This document shows, piece by piece, positions 8,398 through 17,234 of a DNA stretch of 64,000 nt (positions within the stretch are counted from its first letter, which is position 1; every line of letters starts with the position of its first letter). Made by a program: the position numbers and the translations under genes. Source of the stretch: DAIODI01 sp046349255. Lineage in GTDB: Bacteria; Pseudomonadota; Alphaproteobacteria; Rhizobiales; Aestuariivirgaceae. The notes under the pieces were generated by a model, which searched no databases, was not told the origin of the DNA, and saw only the letters and a program-made list of their open reading frames with translations. Where the stretch lies: the NCBI GenBank assembly GCA_046349255.1, contig JAXMCR010000003.1, positions 1-64,000 on the forward strand, in the 5' to 3' direction.

Positions 8398-8891
8398 CGC
8401 GCCCAAGCGCCGTCGATGGGGGTGGAGCAATCAGGCTTCAGCACTCACTCGATTCAAGGTACGTATGCTGCTAAATGACGTTGATGTTCCTTTCGGGCAG
8501 TCCTCTGAGTAACGCTCGGCAGGCAAAAGAACGGGCTCTGAGCGGCGATTGACCTCGATAGATGCCGGACCCGCGAAAATATTTTTCTGGCAGTTTTCCC
8601 AATGAAATCAAAAGCGTACAATTTTGACGGCCATGCAATCGGAAAATGGCCGTCGAAATGGGGTGTTATCCTATAGTTTTCAAAGCCTTATAGGCTATCT
8701 GAACAATCGAGTGGGAGTAGACGGAACTCGTTTCCGGAATTTGCACAGACTTTCAGAACGGAATGCCCAGCGCCCTCAACTACTGCGCTCGCGGCCGTCC
8801 ACCTGCTCGCAAAAAATGTGGGGACACGGACGTCCCGGTCAAGGCACAGTGCTGTCGTCTATTTGACAGTTGTGCCTGCCGGGGGTCGCGC
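8398..8891. other. 494-bp intergenic region at island edge
   Basis: No convincing gene is seen. The first part is relatively AT-rich and includes the perfect inverted repeat at 8626-8654 and a small AGCCT/AGGCT hairpin around 8684-8696. The right part returns to high GC. It marks the switch from defence genes to ordinary chromosomal genes. No integrase, attachment site or tRNA fragment was recognised. Confidence 0.6.
8626..8654. repeat. perfect 9-bp inverted repeat
   Basis: GACGGCCAT at 8626-8634 and ATGGCCGTC at 8646-8654 are exact reverse complements separated by 11 bases. Neither side carries a T-run, so it is not a standard terminator. It may be a regulator site or a structured RNA element. 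Confidence 0.7.
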
Positions 8892-9731
8892 ATGAAATTC
8901 GTTACGCAAAATGTTCGGGCCGACCAGCGCGCGCAGTTCTGGCGCGACGTGGTGAGCATCATTGCGAATGTTGAATGCAACACCGACGCCGAGTCGTTCA
9001 GCGGCTCGATGGAGTTCGGCGAACTGGGCGAGACGCAAGCCTTCTCCGCTACGCTTTCGCTTTCCACCTACGAGCGGACCGAAGCGCACATCGAAACCGC
9101 GCCGCGCCTCGATGCTATCGTCGTCTATCAGGTGGCCGGCTCCATGCAGTACGAGCACTGGGGCCGCACGTGTGTCCTGACGCCGCGATCGTTCGCGCTT
9201 CTCGATCTCAACGCTCCGTTCCGTGCGACGACGCTTGAACCGTGTGAACAGTTCGGACTTGTCGTCTCGCACGCAAAGCTTCTCCCGCGGCTCGGCGATT
9301 TTCGCCGTGCGCTCGCCGTACCCCTCGGCGGGGGTCCGATCGGCGGTCTGGTTTCCTCCTTGTTCGACCGGCTGCCGCTGGTCCTCCGGCAGCTCGATGC
9401 GGCCGCCTCCCTCGAACTTGAGAGCCAGGTTCTCGATATCGTCTGTCTCGCTGTCGCGCGCGAAGGCTGCAACAGCGCAGAGCCGGTGCCGCCGTACGGC
9501 CAGTCGGCCCTGCATCGCCTCAAGGCAGCGATCCGCGATATCGAGATGTCTCCCGACGCGTCCCCCGCAGCCGTCGCTGCCAAGGCGGACATGTCGCTGG
9601 CGGAGGCGAACCTCCTGCTGCGCAGCGAGCGGACGACGCTGGCGGAGCTTCTGCGCCGCGCGCGGCTCGAGTCGCAGGTGCGCGCGCTTGCCCGCGACGC
9701 CCACGAGGCGATCGACACGCCCGAACCCTGA
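8892..9731 (+). CDS. AraC-family-like regulator with reduced HTH region
   Basis: 279 residues. The N-terminal ~180 match the AraC_binding_2 type sensor domain (YQVAGSMQYE...PRSFALLDLNAPF). The C terminus carries only one helix-turn-helix-like stretch (AAVAAKADMSLAEANLLLRSE), degenerate compared with AraC proteins, and ends where the second HTH should be. DNA binding is therefore doubtful. The start at 8892 follows GGGGG by about 7 bases; the open frame further upstream has no domain. Confidence 0.65.
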   Translation: MKFVTQNVRADQRAQFWRDVVSIIANVECNTDAESFSGSMEFGELGETQAFSATLSLSTYERTEAHIETAPRLDAIVVYQVAGSMQYEHWGRTCVLTPRSFALLDLNAPFRATTLEPCEQFGLVVSHAKLLPRLGDFRRALAVPLGGGPIGGLVSSLFDRLPLVLRQLDAAASLELESQVLDIVCLAVAREGCNSAEPVPPYGQSALHRLKAAIRDIEMSPDASPAAVAAKADMSLAEANLLLRSERTTLAELLRRARLESQVRALARDAHEAIDTPEP

Positions 9732-9829
9732 GAGGCCTGCGGCGCCGTGGCGCCGGTCTCCCCCCGTTTCGCCCGGCACCGTTTCCCGCTATGGAAGGGG
9801 CCAAGGGACAACTCGCGAGGGAGTGGGCG

Positions 9830-10396
9830 ATGACCACGCTGATCGTCGGCATGGTGCTGTTTTTCGGAGCGCATCTGGTGCCGATGACGCCGCTCAAGCC
9901 GGCGCTGCTGCGCTCGATGGGCGAACAGATCTACAAGAGCCTGTTCGCGCTCGTTTCGCTTGCCGGCCTCGTCACCATCATCTGGGGCTACAGCTTTGCG
10001 AAGAACGGGCCGGCCGGCGCCGACCTGATCTACGAGCCGGCGCCGTGGGCGCGCCACGTGACGTTCCTGTTCGTGCTGCTCGCCTTCATCTCGCTCGCGA
10101 TCTCGTTCCACAAGGGGCGGCTGAAGCTGTGGCTGAAGAACCCGATGTCGATCGCGGTGGCGCTGTGGGCGATCGGCCATCTCATCGCCAACGGGGCTTT
10201 GCCGGACATCCTGCTGTTCGGCTCTTTCCTCGTCTTCGCGCTGCTCGACATCGCCTACTCGACCGCGGCCGGGAAGGCGCCGTCGTTCACGCCGAAGCCG
10301 CGCCAGGACATCATCGCGCCGATTGCGGGGGTCGCGATGTATGCGATCTTCCTGGCGCTCCACAAGTGGCTGATCGGCGTGTCACCGTTCGGCTGA
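9830..10396 (+). CDS. NnrU family membrane protein
   Basis: 188-residue integral membrane protein with about five or six hydrophobic segments, matching the NnrU family (related proteins are linked with denitrification, but the family is broader and mostly uncharacterised). Recognisable features are the HLVPMTPLKP start, a central WARH segment and a GHLIANG motif in the middle. The ATG at 9830 follows a good GAGGGAG. A paralogue begins 21 bases after its stop, so the two are probably co-transcribed. Confidence 0.75.
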   Translation: MTTLIVGMVLFFGAHLVPMTPLKPALLRSMGEQIYKSLFALVSLAGLVTIIWGYSFAKNGPAGADLIYEPAPWARHVTFLFVLLAFISLAISFHKGRLKLWLKNPMSIAVALWAIGHLIANGALPDILLFGSFLVFALLDIAYSTAAGKAPSFTPKPRQDIIAPIAGVAMYAIFLALHKWLIGVSPFG

Positions 10397-10417
10397 GGTC
10401 TTCGAGGCATTTTGACA

Positions 10418-10978
10418 ATGCTGTTGCTTGCGTTCGCCGTGGCGCTGTTTGCCGCGATCCATCTCGTCGCCGCAGCGCCTTCGTTGAAGGCGGGGCTCGC
10501 GGAGCGCTTCGGCGCGGCCTGGCGGCCGCTCTACGTCGGCGCCTCGATCGCGGCGCTGGCGCTGATCGTCGTCGCCTGGCGCAATGCCGACGTCTGGCCG
10601 GTCTACGAGCCGCCGGAGTGGGGGCACTACGCGACGTTCACGCTGGTGCTGCTCGCGTTCCTCTGCCTCGGCATCTTCCTGTTCCGCGGCAGGCTGCGCC
10701 AGGTGCTGGTCCTGCCGCTGTCGATCGGCGTCGTGCTGTGGGGCACGGGGCACCTGTTCTCGAACGGCGACCTCGCCGGTATCATCCTGTTCGGCGGTTT
10801 CATCTTCTACGGCCTCGCCCACCTCGCGATTGGCCTTGCGGCCGGGTACCGGCCGACGCCGGTCGTGCGGCAGGGGCATGACGCCCTGTCGATTTTCGCA
10901 GGCGTGGCGCTCTACGGCATGATGGCCCAGGCTCACGGCGCACTGATCGGCATCCCCGTGGTGACGCTCACCCACTAA
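10418..10978 (+). CDS. NnrU family membrane protein (tandem paralogue)
   Basis: 186-residue membrane protein with the same layout as the gene before it, including WGHYATFTLVLLAFLCLG matching its WARHVTF region, and GHLFSNGDLAGIILFG matching GHLIANGALPDILLFG. The ATG at 10418 is preferred to a TTG at 10412. The two genes are an old tandem duplication. Substrate unknown. Confidence 0.75.
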   Translation: MLLLAFAVALFAAIHLVAAAPSLKAGLAERFGAAWRPLYVGASIAALALIVVAWRNADVWPVYEPPEWGHYATFTLVLLAFLCLGIFLFRGRLRQVLVLPLSIGVVLWGTGHLFSNGDLAGIILFGGFIFYGLAHLAIGLAAGYRPTPVVRQGHDALSIFAGVALYGMMAQAHGALIGIPVVTLTH

Positions 10979-11045
10979 CGGCGTGGTTCCCGAAGCCCGC
11001 CGATCCGGCTAGAAACAACCGTTCGTCGAGTACCCGGAGGACGGC

Positions 11046-11864
11046 ATGTCGGTGCAGAAGGCCTCAAAGCGCATCACCGCGCCCGAGATTGCGGCGCGAA
11101 AGGGCGGCGAGCCCATCGTGTCGCTCACCGCCTACCACGCGCACACGGCGGCGATCGCCGACCGCTACGTGGATTTCCTGCTGGTGGGCGACTCGCTCGG
11201 CATGGTGATGCACGGCTACGAGACGACGCTGCCGGTGCCGCTCGAATTGATGATCATGCACGGCAAGGCGGTGGTGCGCGGCTCCGAGCGCGCGCTCGTC
11301 GTCGTCGACATGCCGTTCGGCTCCTACGAGGAGAGCCCCTCCGTCGCCTTCCGCAACGCCGCGAAGGTGATCAAGGAGACGCAGTGCGGCGCGGTGAAGC
11401 TCGAAGGCGGCGCCCGCATGGCCGAGACGATCGACTACCTGACGCAGCGCGGCATCCCCGTGATGGCCCACATCGGATTGACGCCGCAGTCGATCAACGT
11501 CATCGGCGGCTTCAAGACGCAAGGGCGCACGCGCGACCAGTGGGCGGCGATCGAGAACGACGCGCGGGCCGTATCGGAGGCGGGCGCCTTCTCCGTGGTG
11601 CTCGAGGCGATGGCCGAGCCGCTCGCCCGGCGCATCACGGGGGCGATCCCGATCCCGACGATCGGCATCGGCGCGTCGGCCGCCTGCGACGGCCAGATCC
11701 TCGTCATGGAGGACATGCTGGGCCTTTCCCCGCGCGTGCCGAAGTTCGTGCGGATGTTCGGCGAGGTCGGCAAGGCGATCGAGGGGGCGATCAAGGCGTA
11801 TGCGGAGGAAGTGCGCACGCGTTCGTTCCCGGCGTCGGAGCACACCTACGACGTGAAGGACTGA
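11046..11864 (+). CDS. panB: 3-methyl-2-oxobutanoate hydroxymethyltransferase
   Basis: Cytosolic enzyme that adds a hydroxymethyl group from methylene-tetrahydrofolate to alpha-ketoisovalerate, giving ketopantoate for pantothenate and CoA synthesis. Full-length at 272 residues, with the family motifs LLVGDSLGMVMHGY, VVVDMPFGSYEE, VKLEGG and GLTPQSINVIGGFKTQG, and C-terminal IPTIGIGASAACDGQILV. GGAGGA precedes the ATG. No other pantothenate gene is adjacent. Confidence 0.97.
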   Translation: MSVQKASKRITAPEIAARKGGEPIVSLTAYHAHTAAIADRYVDFLLVGDSLGMVMHGYETTLPVPLELMIMHGKAVVRGSERALVVVDMPFGSYEESPSVAFRNAAKVIKETQCGAVKLEGGARMAETIDYLTQRGIPVMAHIGLTPQSINVIGGFKTQGRTRDQWAAIENDARAVSEAGAFSVVLEAMAEPLARRITGAIPIPTIGIGASAACDGQILVMEDMLGLSPRVPKFVRMFGEVGKAIEGAIKAYAEEVRTRSFPASEHTYDVKD

Positions 11865-11960
11865 ACCGATCGTTATCCGCACGATCCGATCGGGCCTTGC
11901 GCGCGACGCCGCTGCGGCCACACTGTTGTCGAGAAGATCCGAGACACTTCGTCCCCGCGC

Positions 11961-13349
11961 ATGATCACCCGTCGCACGCTGCTCAAGGTCACGCTCGGCT
12001 CGCTCGCCCTCGCGGCGCAGCCGATCCGGGCGGAGGCGTTTCTCGCCGAGGACGGTTTCAACGTCATCAAGCTCGTGAAGGCCAAGGCGCCGCTGATGAG
12101 CGCCGACACCGCTTGGCAGGAGATCTGGAGCTACGAGGGCCTCGTGCCCGGGCCGACGCTCAAGGCGAAGCAGGGCGAGCCGTTCAAGGTGCGCATCGTC
12201 AACGACATCGGCCAGCCGACCACGGTGCACTGGTACGGCGTGCGCGGGCCGAACGCGATGGACGGGACGGTGCTGACGCAGCAGCCGATCCCGCAGGGCG
12301 GTTCGTTCGACTACGTGTTCACGCCGCCCGATGCCGGCACGTTCCTCTACCGGCCGGGCGTGAACGTCGGCGAACAGATGGACCGCGGGCTCGTTGGCGC
12401 GCTCATCGTCGAGGAGCCGGGCGGCGACGACTTCGACGACGTGGTCATGGTGGTCGACGACTGGTCGATCGACGGGAGCGGACAGATCGACGCCTCGGCG
12501 TTCGGCGACCTGCAGGTCGCCGCCTCGAGCGGGCGGCTCGGCAACTGGATCACGGTCAACGGAACAACCCGGCCCCGCCTCACGGCGGATGCGGCGAGCC
12601 GCGTGCGGGTGCGCCTCGTCAACGCCGCGAACGCGCGCACCTTCCCGATCCTCGTGAAGGGGGCGGACCCCTGGGTCGTCGCGCAGGACGGCCAGCCGGT
12701 CAAGGCTCGCCACGTCGGCGAGGAGGCACTACAGCTCCTGCCTGGCGGGCGCATCGACCTCGTGTTCCCGCAAGGCCAGGAGGACGTCACCTTTGCCACG
12801 CAGATCCGCGACGACGTGCAGGAGATCGCCTACCTGCGGCGTGACGGCGAGCCGTGGGCCGACGACGGGCACGACCCTGTGCTGAAGCCGAACCCGCTGC
12901 CGGCGGACCTGCCGCTCGAGGGGGCGCTCGAGGTGAAGATCACGATCGAGGGCGGCGCCGGCGGCGGGCTCCAGTCGGCGAAGATCGGCACCGAGGACGT
13001 GCCGATCCGCACGCTCGTCGAAAAACGCCTCGTGTGGGCGGTCGCAGGCTATGCGGGCCTGCAGGCCGAGCCGCTGTTCAAGGCGCCGAAGGATGCGGTG
13101 GTGTCGCTCGTGTTCGACAACCGCACCGACTGGCCGCAGGTGATGCACGTCCACGGCCACAGCGTGCGGATCGTGGCGCGCAACGGCGCGACCGTCGACG
13201 AGCCCGGCTTTCGCGACACGATCCTCGTCGACCCGAAGGCGACGCTCACGGTTGCCTTCCGCGCCGACAATCCGGGGAAGTGGCTGATCGAATCCGCGAT
13301 CCCCGAGCGCGCCGAGACCGGCCTCGTCACCTGGTTCGAGGTCGCCTGA
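11961..13349 (+). CDS. Tat-exported multicopper-oxidase-fold protein with degraded copper sites
   Basis: 462 residues with a twin-arginine signal (TRRTLLK, residues 3-9) and probable cleavage after ~residue 24-26, so periplasmic. Three cupredoxin domains follow the multicopper oxidase layout, but copper ligands are mostly missing: the first HWHG is HWYG (90-93), the WYHxH site is LYRPG, the HPxHxH motif has lost its first His (WPQVMHVHGH), and the final HCHxxxH segment is WLIESAIPER. It is thus closer in kind to FtsP/SufI, a copper-less relative that supports cell division, than to laccase. Enzymatic oxidase activity is unlikely; a structural role is inference. Confidence 0.75.
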   Translation: MITRRTLLKVTLGSLALAAQPIRAEAFLAEDGFNVIKLVKAKAPLMSADTAWQEIWSYEGLVPGPTLKAKQGEPFKVRIVNDIGQPTTVHWYGVRGPNAMDGTVLTQQPIPQGGSFDYVFTPPDAGTFLYRPGVNVGEQMDRGLVGALIVEEPGGDDFDDVVMVVDDWSIDGSGQIDASAFGDLQVAASSGRLGNWITVNGTTRPRLTADAASRVRVRLVNAANARTFPILVKGADPWVVAQDGQPVKARHVGEEALQLLPGGRIDLVFPQGQEDVTFATQIRDDVQEIAYLRRDGEPWADDGHDPVLKPNPLPADLPLEGALEVKITIEGGAGGGLQSAKIGTEDVPIRTLVEKRLVWAVAGYAGLQAEPLFKAPKDAVVSLVFDNRTDWPQVMHVHGHSVRIVARNGATVDEPGFRDTILVDPKATLTVAFRADNPGKWLIESAIPERAETGLVTWFEVA

Positions 13350-13352
13350 GGA

Positions 13353-14330
13353 TCAGCCGGCGGCCGAGCGCGGCAGCGTCTCCGCCGCTTCCGGGAAGCG
13401 CTCCGACAGCGCCGCGAGGAAGCTCATCCCCGTCCGCTTGCGCGCGGCTTCCTCGACGGACGCCATCGGCGCGACGACGCGCGGGTTCCGCTCGTTGCCG
13501 AAGTAGAGGTAGGCGTTGCGGCGAAAGAGCACGATGCGGCCGGGTCCCGCGGTCGTGTCCACCCAGAACAGCATGCCGCGCTCACCGGTCTGCTGGTCGC
13601 TCGCCGGGTCGGTCGCCTTCCAGCCGAAGAAGTCGATCGGCGGCGAGCGCGACTGCTGGCAGATGAAGGCGAGGCCCTGGAACACGGGATCCTCGAGCCG
13701 TTGCTGCGCCACCAGTCGCTCGCGGTCCTGCTTTCGTACAGCATGATTGGGGTTGTGCAGGGCGAGCGCACCCATCGTCTCGTCGTAGGCCGAGTCGGTC
13801 AGCGCCTTCACGCAGGCAAGCGAGCGCAGGAAGTCGGCGTTGCCCTTCAGGATCGTCTGGCCGACGCCACCCGCAAAGCGCTGATCGAGCCCGCGGATGA
13901 GCTCGTCCTTCGGCGGCGTATTGCCACGCTCGACCGCGAGCATGAAGCGATGCGGCGCGTGGCGCGCGAAGCCGACGAGCTCGCGGAAAAGTCCAAGCGC
14001 CTCCCAAAGCTCCATTCGCTCGAGGCCGGCCTCGATGTCGTCGACGGCCGTCTGGCCCCAGCGGCTCTCGTGCAGGAAGTGGCCATGCCCGCCTGCCTCG
14101 ACCAGGCTGAAGTAGTAGTGGACGTGATAGGACTGCATCGCCTCGACCGGGAACTCGTCGCGATGGAACAGCGCATCGTTGAGCGCGATCTCCACGAAGT
14201 CGACGACGTCCTGCACGAGATCCCCATCGCTCGCGCGGTGAGCGCTGCGAACGTAGATCGGCAGGAGGGTCGACGGCCCGAACAGCGGGGTCGCCCCGGG
14301 TGGCGGAAGCTTGCGTTTGCCGAAGGTCAT
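13353..14330 (-). CDS. DMP19/DUF4375-like protein
   Basis: 325 residues, no signal peptide or membrane segment. The N-terminal half (VEIALNDALFHRDEFPVEAMQSYHVHYYFSLVEAGGHGHFL) resembles the DMP19/DUF4375 domain found in some DNA-mimic and unknown proteins. The C-terminal ~90 residues form a separate small region with FFGWKATDP. ATG 14330 is chosen because GGAGG precedes it by 10 bases. It converges on the cupredoxin gene 3 bases away. Function unknown. Confidence 0.55.
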   Translation of the reverse strand: MTFGKRKLPPPGATPLFGPSTLLPIYVRSAHRASDGDLVQDVVDFVEIALNDALFHRDEFPVEAMQSYHVHYYFSLVEAGGHGHFLHESRWGQTAVDDIEAGLERMELWEALGLFRELVGFARHAPHRFMLAVERGNTPPKDELIRGLDQRFAGGVGQTILKGNADFLRSLACVKALTDSAYDETMGALALHNPNHAVRKQDRERLVAQQRLEDPVFQGLAFICQQSRSPPIDFFGWKATDPASDQQTGERGMLFWVDTTAGPGRIVLFRRNAYLYFGNERNPRVVAPMASVEEAARKRTGMSFLAALSERFPEAAETLPRSAAG

Positions 14331-14445
14331 GTCGTTCGAACCTCCGGCGGGAACGGTAACGGATGCAACCATGAAGTGCAACACCAGCGGTCTAGCAAGC
14401 TCGTAAATTGCGTTGAGCTTAGAAGCTGTCGGGTTGAAAAACCGT

Positions 14446-14811
14446 TCAAACGCCGTTCGAATTGTCCGGTTTTCGACGGACGTACCAGATGGTTAGCGCT
14501 CCCTTCACGGCGATGACAACGACCAAGAGAAGGGCCGGCAGAAAAATGTCGCGCACCGAATTGAACATCTGCAGCAACATTACGAACAAGCCGAATGCCG
14601 AGGCGAAATCCACTACGGCGAGCGTGTAGAACACCGCCAGGCTGGGCGGCCGCTTGCCCCACACCGACGAAAGCACGAGCGCGTTCAGCACGACGACGCC
14701 GATCGGGAGAAGTGCAAGAAGACCGATGCCGCCGCTGGCGAGAACGAGCAGCGTGCATCCACCCCCCAGCAGCGCCATCAAAAGGCAGAGGATCGCGAGA
14801 ACGTTCTTCAT
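14446..14811 (-). CDS. small four-helix membrane protein (paralogue 2)
   Basis: 121-residue hydrophobic protein with about four membrane segments. The start (MKNVLAILCLLMALLGGGC) is nearly the same as the gene before it, showing tandem duplication. Its ATG overlaps the previous stop by 4 bases (ATGA). It is the last gene of the lgt-like/radical SAM operon. No family recognised; the GGGC near the N terminus could look like a lipobox but is followed by membrane helices, so a lipoprotein is unlikely. Confidence 0.7.
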   Translation of the reverse strand: MKNVLAILCLLMALLGGGCTLLVLASGGIGLLALLPIGVVVLNALVLSSVWGKRPPSLAVFYTLAVVDFASAFGLFVMLLQMFNSVRDIFLPALLLVVVIAVKGALTIWYVRRKPDNSNGV

Positions 14812-15146
14812 GCCTGCCCGCCTGCAAGCGAACGCGCGTAGAGGATCGTGAACAGGCCCTTCGCGCCGAAGAACAGGAAAGCGAGGAGGTCGTAGACGGA
14901 CCCGCCGGCCTGCACGACGACGGACGCGAGCCCGATCAGGATGTCCGCCGCGCCCATCAGGTAGAAGAACACGCGCGACGTGCCGATCCGCCCGGTCAGC
15001 GCGGCGAGCAGGATCGCGTTCAGCACGATGAGCGCCAGCGGAGCGACCGCCAGCGGCCACACGCCCGGAATCGACACGATCATCACGACGCAGCCGCCGC
15101 CAAACAGCACCATCAGTATACAGAGGATGATGAGGGCGTTCTTCAC
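14808..15146 (-). CDS. small four-helix membrane protein (paralogue 1)
   Basis: 112-residue membrane protein, starting with GTG at 15146 after GAGGGCGG. It overlaps the radical SAM stop by 4 bases and the next gene by 4 bases. N terminus MKNALIILCILMVLFGGGC parallels its neighbour. Likely a membrane partner of the radical SAM or Lgt-like enzyme; role is inference from the operon only. Confidence 0.7.
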   Translation of the reverse strand: MKNALIILCILMVLFGGGCVVMIVSIPGVWPLAVAPLALIVLNAILLAALTGRIGTSRVFFYLMGAADILIGLASVVVQAGGSVYDLLAFLFFGAKGLFTILYARSLAGGQA

Positions 15147-16555
15147 CGCGCCGCCCTCGACATCGCCATCCGCGCCCGTGCTGCCTCGTCGCGGTAAAAG
15201 AGGTTGTAGGTCTCGAACGGGATGATCTGCGCCTTGGGCGTCACGAAGTGGATGCACGACCGCTTCACGCGGGCGAGACAGAAGTTGTGCGCGTCCATGA
15301 ATTCGACGATGGCGATGCGAAAGATGTTCTCGTAGCCCATGCCCTCCGGCACCGGCACCTCGGGCAGGCAGCACAGCAGCGCGTCGAGCCGTTCCGGGTT
15401 GTTGCATTCCACGGTGCCGAGCGAGAAGAAGTTGAGCACTTGCCGGTGAAGCTCCGGATACTTCTCGAACGTGATCGCGTTCGGCAGCGCCTCGACCAGC
15501 ATGGCGCGCGGGAAGAACGAAGTGATCGGCGCGATGCGCTCGCCGTTGCGCAGAGCATAGCCGATGGCGATCGAGTACGGGTTGCAGGGCAGCGGGATGA
15601 TGTCGCGTTCGCCGAACGCGGTGCCGGCGTCGATGATGGCGCGGCGGATGTCGGAGAGCACGAAGCGATTGCCGTCCGGATCGAACCCCTCGTTGCGGCC
15701 CGCGTCCTGCACCGGCTGGAAGGTGATGCCGCGCACGCAGCGGAATTTGAGCGCGTGGCGGATGATGTCGCCCACCTCGTCGTCGTTCACGCCCTTCTTC
15801 AGCACCACGACGAGCGTCGTCGAGATGTTGGCGCGCTCGAGCGCCTCGAGCGCCTGGCGCCGCACGCGCGTGAGGTCGGCGCCGCGGAGGTTCCTAAGCG
15901 CTTCCGCCTTCAGCGAATCGAACTGGAGGTACACCTCGAAGCCCGGCTTGAACGCGGCGAGCGCCGCGACGAACGCGGGGTCGGTGGCGATGCGGATGCC
16001 GTTCGTGTTGAGCATCACGTGCCGGATCGGCCGCCGCTTCGCCGCCGCGAGGATGTCGAGGATCTCCGGATGGATCGTTGGCTCGCCGCCCGAAATCTGG
16101 ACGAGGTCGGGCTCGCCCTCGCTTTCGACCAGCGCGTCCATCATCCGCTCGATCTCGGGGAGCGGGCGGTGCAGCGCTTTCGCCGGCGAACTGTCGGCGA
16201 AGCACACGGGGCAGGTGAGGTTGCAGGCCTCGTTCACCTCGATCAGCGCGAGGCACGAGTGCTGCTCGTGGTCGGGGCAGAGGCCGCAGTCGTAGGGGCA
16301 GCCGTGCTCCGTGCGCGTCTGCGCGGCGAGCGGCCGGTCGCCGGGCTTCAGGTAGTCGCGGCAGAGCTTGTAGTACTCGGGGTCGGTCGACACGAGTGCC
16401 TTCTCGACGCCGTGCTCCTTGCAGCGCTTCAGGTAGTAGACGCAGCCGTCGTCGACGATCACCTTCGCCGGCACCAGCGCGTAGCATCGGCTGCACAGCG
16501 AGGTCGTCTGTTCGAGGAAGACGTACGGGGCGGTCTTACGCGCGGGCGCGTTCAT
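15143..16555 (-). CDS. radical SAM enzyme of the Tes/MJ0619 type
   Basis: 470 residues. N-terminal C21xxC24 ... C45xxH48 looks like the rubredoxin-type iron site of tetraether synthase (Tes); C86, C90, C93 form a second cluster motif; the radical SAM CxxxCxxC is C111, C115, C118 (CNLTCPVC), followed by GGEP at 156-159. Several conserved cysteines in the C-terminal third (PLPC, VECNNPE, LLCC, HNFC) can hold another cluster. Tes joins lipid chains in archaea, and bacterial relatives are known but mostly unassigned. Overlap with the lgt-like gene (20 bp) and two membrane proteins suggests a lipid substrate. Family call is good; reaction is inferred. Confidence 0.8.
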   Translation of the reverse strand: MNAPARKTAPYVFLEQTTSLCSRCYALVPAKVIVDDGCVYYLKRCKEHGVEKALVSTDPEYYKLCRDYLKPGDRPLAAQTRTEHGCPYDCGLCPDHEQHSCLALIEVNEACNLTCPVCFADSSPAKALHRPLPEIERMMDALVESEGEPDLVQISGGEPTIHPEILDILAAAKRRPIRHVMLNTNGIRIATDPAFVAALAAFKPGFEVYLQFDSLKAEALRNLRGADLTRVRRQALEALERANISTTLVVVLKKGVNDDEVGDIIRHALKFRCVRGITFQPVQDAGRNEGFDPDGNRFVLSDIRRAIIDAGTAFGERDIIPLPCNPYSIAIGYALRNGERIAPITSFFPRAMLVEALPNAITFEKYPELHRQVLNFFSLGTVECNNPERLDALLCCLPEVPVPEGMGYENIFRIAIVEFMDAHNFCLARVKRSCIHFVTPKAQIIPFETYNLFYRDEAARARMAMSRAAR

Positions 16556-17234
16556 CGGCGGGGCGCATCATGAGGAGGGCGTAGGCGATGAGGGCGAGGC
16601 AGACGAGGTGGAAAACGTTCAACGGACCGACCACCGGCGCGTAGGGTTTCAGGAACTCCCATACGAACCGCTGTGCCGCATACCATAGCACGAGCAGGTA
16701 GAACCCGTCCTTCAGGAATCGGGGATTGCGCGTGCCGAGCATAGCGAGCGCATAGAGGAGGAACGCCGCCATCGCCGCGGACTCGTAGAGCTGCACCGGG
16801 TGGCGCAGCACCCCGTCGCCGAAATCGTGGCCCCAGGGAAGCGTGGTGGGCGTGCCGTAGGTGTCGTCGGCGAGGCCTGCGAAGTAGCAGCCCCAGCGCC
16901 CCACCATGATCGACACCGCGAACGCCGGCACGAAGATCAGCCCGGTCGATCCCGCGATGCCACGGCCCCGCTTGTAGAGTTCGACCGCAAGGATCGCTCC
17001 GGCGAGCGCGCCGAGCATGGAGCGGGCCACCATCGGCGTTCCGGAGAGCCACAGGTTCAGCGAGCCGAGTCCGAACCCGCCGATGGCCGCCCCGGCGACC
17101 AGCGCGAGCACGTATCCCGCCCCCGCGCTGTCGACCTTCGCCGCCGCGCCCTGAAGCCGCCAGCGCCACACGATCAGCGTGGTCGTGAGCGCGCAGAGGC
17201 TGGCAAGAAGGTCGAAGGCGAGATGAAAGGGCAC
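16536..17234 (-). CDS. Lgt-like prolipoprotein diacylglyceryl transferase paralogue
   Basis: 232-residue integral membrane protein with about six or seven helices. It keeps GRWGCYFAG (near 112-120) and HPVQLYES, both typical of the Lgt family, but the HGG segment of true Lgt, which holds an important His, reads MLGALAG. True Lgt moves diacylglycerol from phosphatidylglycerol to lipoprotein cysteines. Loss of the His and linkage to a Tes-like radical SAM gene suggest a related acyl or glycerolipid-transfer role. It is first in the leftward operon, divergent from yfgM-bamB. Confidence 0.75.
   Translation of the reverse strand: MPFHLAFDLLASLCALTTTLIVWRWRLQGAAAKVDSAGAGYVLALVAGAAIGGFGLGSLNLWLSGTPMVARSMLGALAGAILAVELYKRGRGIAGSTGLIFVPAFAVSIMVGRWGCYFAGLADDTYGTPTTLPWGHDFGDGVLRHPVQLYESAAMAAFLLYALAMLGTRNPRFLKDGFYLLVLWYAAQRFVWEFLKPYAPVVGPLNVFHLVCLALIAYALLMMRPADERARA

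Noticed and set aside
8624..8866. 80-residue frame in the island-edge gap
   Set aside because: No ribosome-binding site or family; begins in the inverted repeat.
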